Source: an uncultured Planctomycetaceae bacterium (GTDB lineage: Bacteria > Planctomycetota > Planctomycetia > Pirellulales > Pirellulaceae). From it: a DNA stretch of 6,581 nucleotides. Shown one piece after another: positions 5,463 through 6,581 of this stretch; the first letter of the stretch is position 1, and every line of letters begins with the position of its first letter. The position numbers were made by a program, and so were the translations under genes. The DNA lies in NCBI GenBank assembly GCA_903921945.1, contig CAIXSC010000564.1, positions 1-6,581 on the forward strand, written 5' to 3'. The notes under the pieces were generated by a model. It was not told the DNA's origin. It was given only the letters and a program-made list of their open reading frames with translations, and made no database searches.

Positions 5463-6581
5463 GGACGATGAGCTGTTCGACCGCCGTGACCAAGTCGCTC
5501 GCTGGTGTCTTTCTGGTTGTCTTTCTCATGCGCGGTGTGGCCGCTCAGCAGCCAGCGCCCAGCGAGGTTCCACCGCCCAGCAAGGTTCCAGCGCCTAGCA
5601 AGGTTCTAGCGCCCGCGAATGGGGCGGTGTCGGCGGTCGCCGATCGGGAACGCGAGGCGTGGTTCGAATCCCGGATCCGGCCGGTGCTGGTGGATGTCTG
5701 CCATCGTTGCCACGGCGGAGCGACGACTTCGGGTGGTTTGCGGATGGATTCGCGTTCCCACCTGTTGCGTGGCGGCGACTCGGGACCGGCATTGGCGCCG
5801 GGCGAACCTGACCGCAGCGTGCTGCTGAAGGCGATCGACCGACAACCGGATGTGTCGGCGATGCCGCCGGACAAGGAGCGTGCTTTACGGCCCGAGCAGG
5901 TCGCCGATTTCAAACGGTGGATCGCGGACGGCGCCTACTGGCCGGCCGGCGCGCCGCGGCTGGTCTCGGAGGACATGACGGCCAAGCCGGGAACCACGCG
6001 CGCCCTGGGGACATACGCGCCGCTCAAGCCACGCGAACTGCCGGATGTCGCAGCGCGAACCTGGAGCCAAACGGCCGTCGATCGCTTCATCTTGCAGCGC
6101 CTGGAATTGGCAGGGGCCACGCCCGCACCGCCAGCCGACCGCCGCACGCTGCTGCGCCGCGCGACCTTCGATCTCACCGGCTTGCCGCCAACCCCCGAGG
6201 AGTTGCAGGCCTTCATGGCCGATGATCGCCCCGACGCATTCGAGCGTGTCGTCGAGCGTCTGTTGCAAGCGCCGACCTATGGCGAACGCTGGGGACGGCA
6301 CTGGCTGGACGTCGTGCGGTACGCCGACACGGCGGGCGAAACGGCCGACTACCCCGCGCCACTCGCCTGGAAGTATCGCAACTACGTCATCGAATCTTGG
6401 AATCGCGACAAGCCTTACGACGAATTCCTGCGGGAACAGATCGCGGGCGATTTGCTCGCTGACGCGTCCACGGCCCCCAGCTCGTCCCTGGCCCCCGGCT
6501 CGTCCACGGCCCCCAGCTCGTCCTCGGTCATCGGTTCAGACGCGCGGGCCAATGCTGTGATTGCGACCGGGTTCTTGGCGA
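5453..6581 (+). CDS. Secreted planctomycete cytochrome C (PSCyt1) / DUF1549 protein, 3' end beyond window
   Basis: Frame open to the window edge, so the C-terminus, where this family usually has DUF1553 (PSD1), is not visible. From ATG 5453 residues 1-31 form a Sec-type signal peptide: K14, hydrophobic LAGVFLVVFLM (16-26), likely cleavage after VAA (29-31). A Pro/Ser/Lys/Val repeat linker follows (34-57). PSCyt1 spans about 70-165 with heme motif CHRCH (83-87), GGLRMDSR (94-101), GGDSGPAL (107-114) and MPPD (137-140). DUF1549 begins near 204 with VDRFILQRL (209-217), FDLTGLPPTPEE (239-250), YGERWGRHWLDVVRYADT (276-293) and REQIAGDLL (327-335). Residues 339-362 are a Ser/Pro/Ala repeat insert before NAVIATGFLA. 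The start is uncertain: in-frame ATGs lie at 5315, 5360, 5408 and 5468, none with a strong ribosome binding site. 5453 gives a normal signal peptide length. Such proteins are presumed to act outside the cytoplasmic membrane; the substrate is unknown. Confidence 0.9.
   Translation, partial: MNRWTMSCSTAVTKSLAGVFLVVFLMRGVAAQQPAPSEVPPPSKVPAPSKVLAPANGAVSAVADREREAWFESRIRPVLVDVCHRCHGGATTSGGLRMDSRSHLLRGGDSGPALAPGEPDRSVLLKAIDRQPDVSAMPPDKERALRPEQVADFKRWIADGAYWPAGAPRLVSEDMTAKPGTTRALGTYAPLKPRELPDVAARTWSQTAVDRFILQRLELAGATPAPPADRRTLLRRATFDLTGLPPTPEELQAFMADDRPDAFERVVERLLQAPTYGERWGRHWLDVVRYADTAGETADYPAPLAWKYRNYVIESWNRDKPYDEFLREQIAGDLLADASTAPSSSLAPGSSTAPSSSSVIGSDARANAVIATGFLA
5552..5623 (+). repeat. In-frame 18-bp tandem repeat in the post-signal-peptide linker
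   Basis: Four units of 18 bases at 5552, 5570, 5588 and 5606 encode PAPSEV, PPPSKV, PAPSKV and the decayed LAPANG. The first three differ by only a few bases. The unit is six codons, so gain or loss of copies keeps the frame. It lies between the predicted signal cleavage site and the cytochrome domain, where a flexible Pro-rich spacer would tolerate length change. Confidence 0.9.
6467..6538 (+). repeat. In-frame 18-bp tandem repeat inside the DUF1549 domain
   Basis: Units start at 6467, 6485, 6503 and 6521. The first three are variants of TCCACGGCCCCCAGCTCG and encode STAPSS, SLAPGS and STAPSS. The fourth (SSVIGS) has decayed. The 6467 and 6503 copies are identical. The array is six codons per unit and interrupts the domain between IAGDLLA and NAVIATGFLA. 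Confidence 0.92.

Larger units (their letters stand above)
5360..5470 (+). repeat. 45-bp tandem duplication across the start of the cytochrome-like gene
   Basis: Copy 1 (5368-5412) and copy 2 (5413-5457) match at 40 of 45 positions. A third partial copy (5458-5470) begins with the same CCGCTGGACGATG. Bases 5360-5367 look like the end of an earlier unit with three extra bases. The unit is 15 codons and stays in frame with the downstream gene. Each copy ends with an in-frame ATG (5408 and 5453). Most copy differences cluster where GAAC in copy 1 corresponds to CATT in copy 2. Confidence 0.9.

Overview
The window looks like a chromosomal segment of a planctomycete, most likely of the Pirellulales type. 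The main reason is the rightmost gene. It encodes a secreted protein with a CxxCH planctomycete cytochrome C domain (PSCyt1) followed by a DUF1549 (PSCyt2) domain, an architecture typical of that phylum. The DNA is GC-rich, Shine-Dalgarno signals are uneven, and short tandem repeats are frequent. The genus is not determined from sequence alone.

Layout, left to right. Positions 13-223 hold a degenerate tandem array with a 13-bp period, in the non-coding DNA just downstream of a glycyl-tRNA synthetase gene. The synthetase gene (glyQS, 240-1910, minus strand) is complete. A 248-bp gap follows. Next are cysNC (2159-4096, minus) and cysD (4099-5010, minus). These form a tight operon, with cysD first in transcription order and two bases between its stop and the cysNC start. 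A plausible sigma-70 type promoter lies at 5048-5075. A divergent intergenic region (5011-5452) leads to the rightmost gene (5453 to beyond 6581, plus strand), which is cut off by the window end.

Function. CysD and the GTPase half of CysNC form ATP sulfurylase, which makes APS from sulfate and ATP using GTP hydrolysis. The fused C-terminal APS kinase half would phosphorylate APS to PAPS for assimilation or for sulfation. In this kinase domain two normally conserved positions differ: DGDN reads DGQN, and the phosphoserine position of the S-P motif reads A-P. GlyQS charges tRNA-Gly. It is housekeeping and has no obvious functional link to sulfate activation. The cytochrome-like protein belongs to a family thought to act outside the cytoplasmic membrane; its substrate is unknown.

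The most unusual content is repeat structure, not gene content. Besides the 13-bp array, the cytochrome-like gene carries three tandem repeats whose units are whole numbers of codons. One is a 45-bp duplication across the translation start, with each copy placing an in-frame ATG in a hairpin. One is an 18-bp repeat in the linker after the signal peptide. One is an 18-bp repeat inserted inside the DUF1549 domain. I see no RNA genes, CRISPR array, insertion sequence, attachment site or prophage. I also see no set of genes that would form an undescribed multi-gene system.
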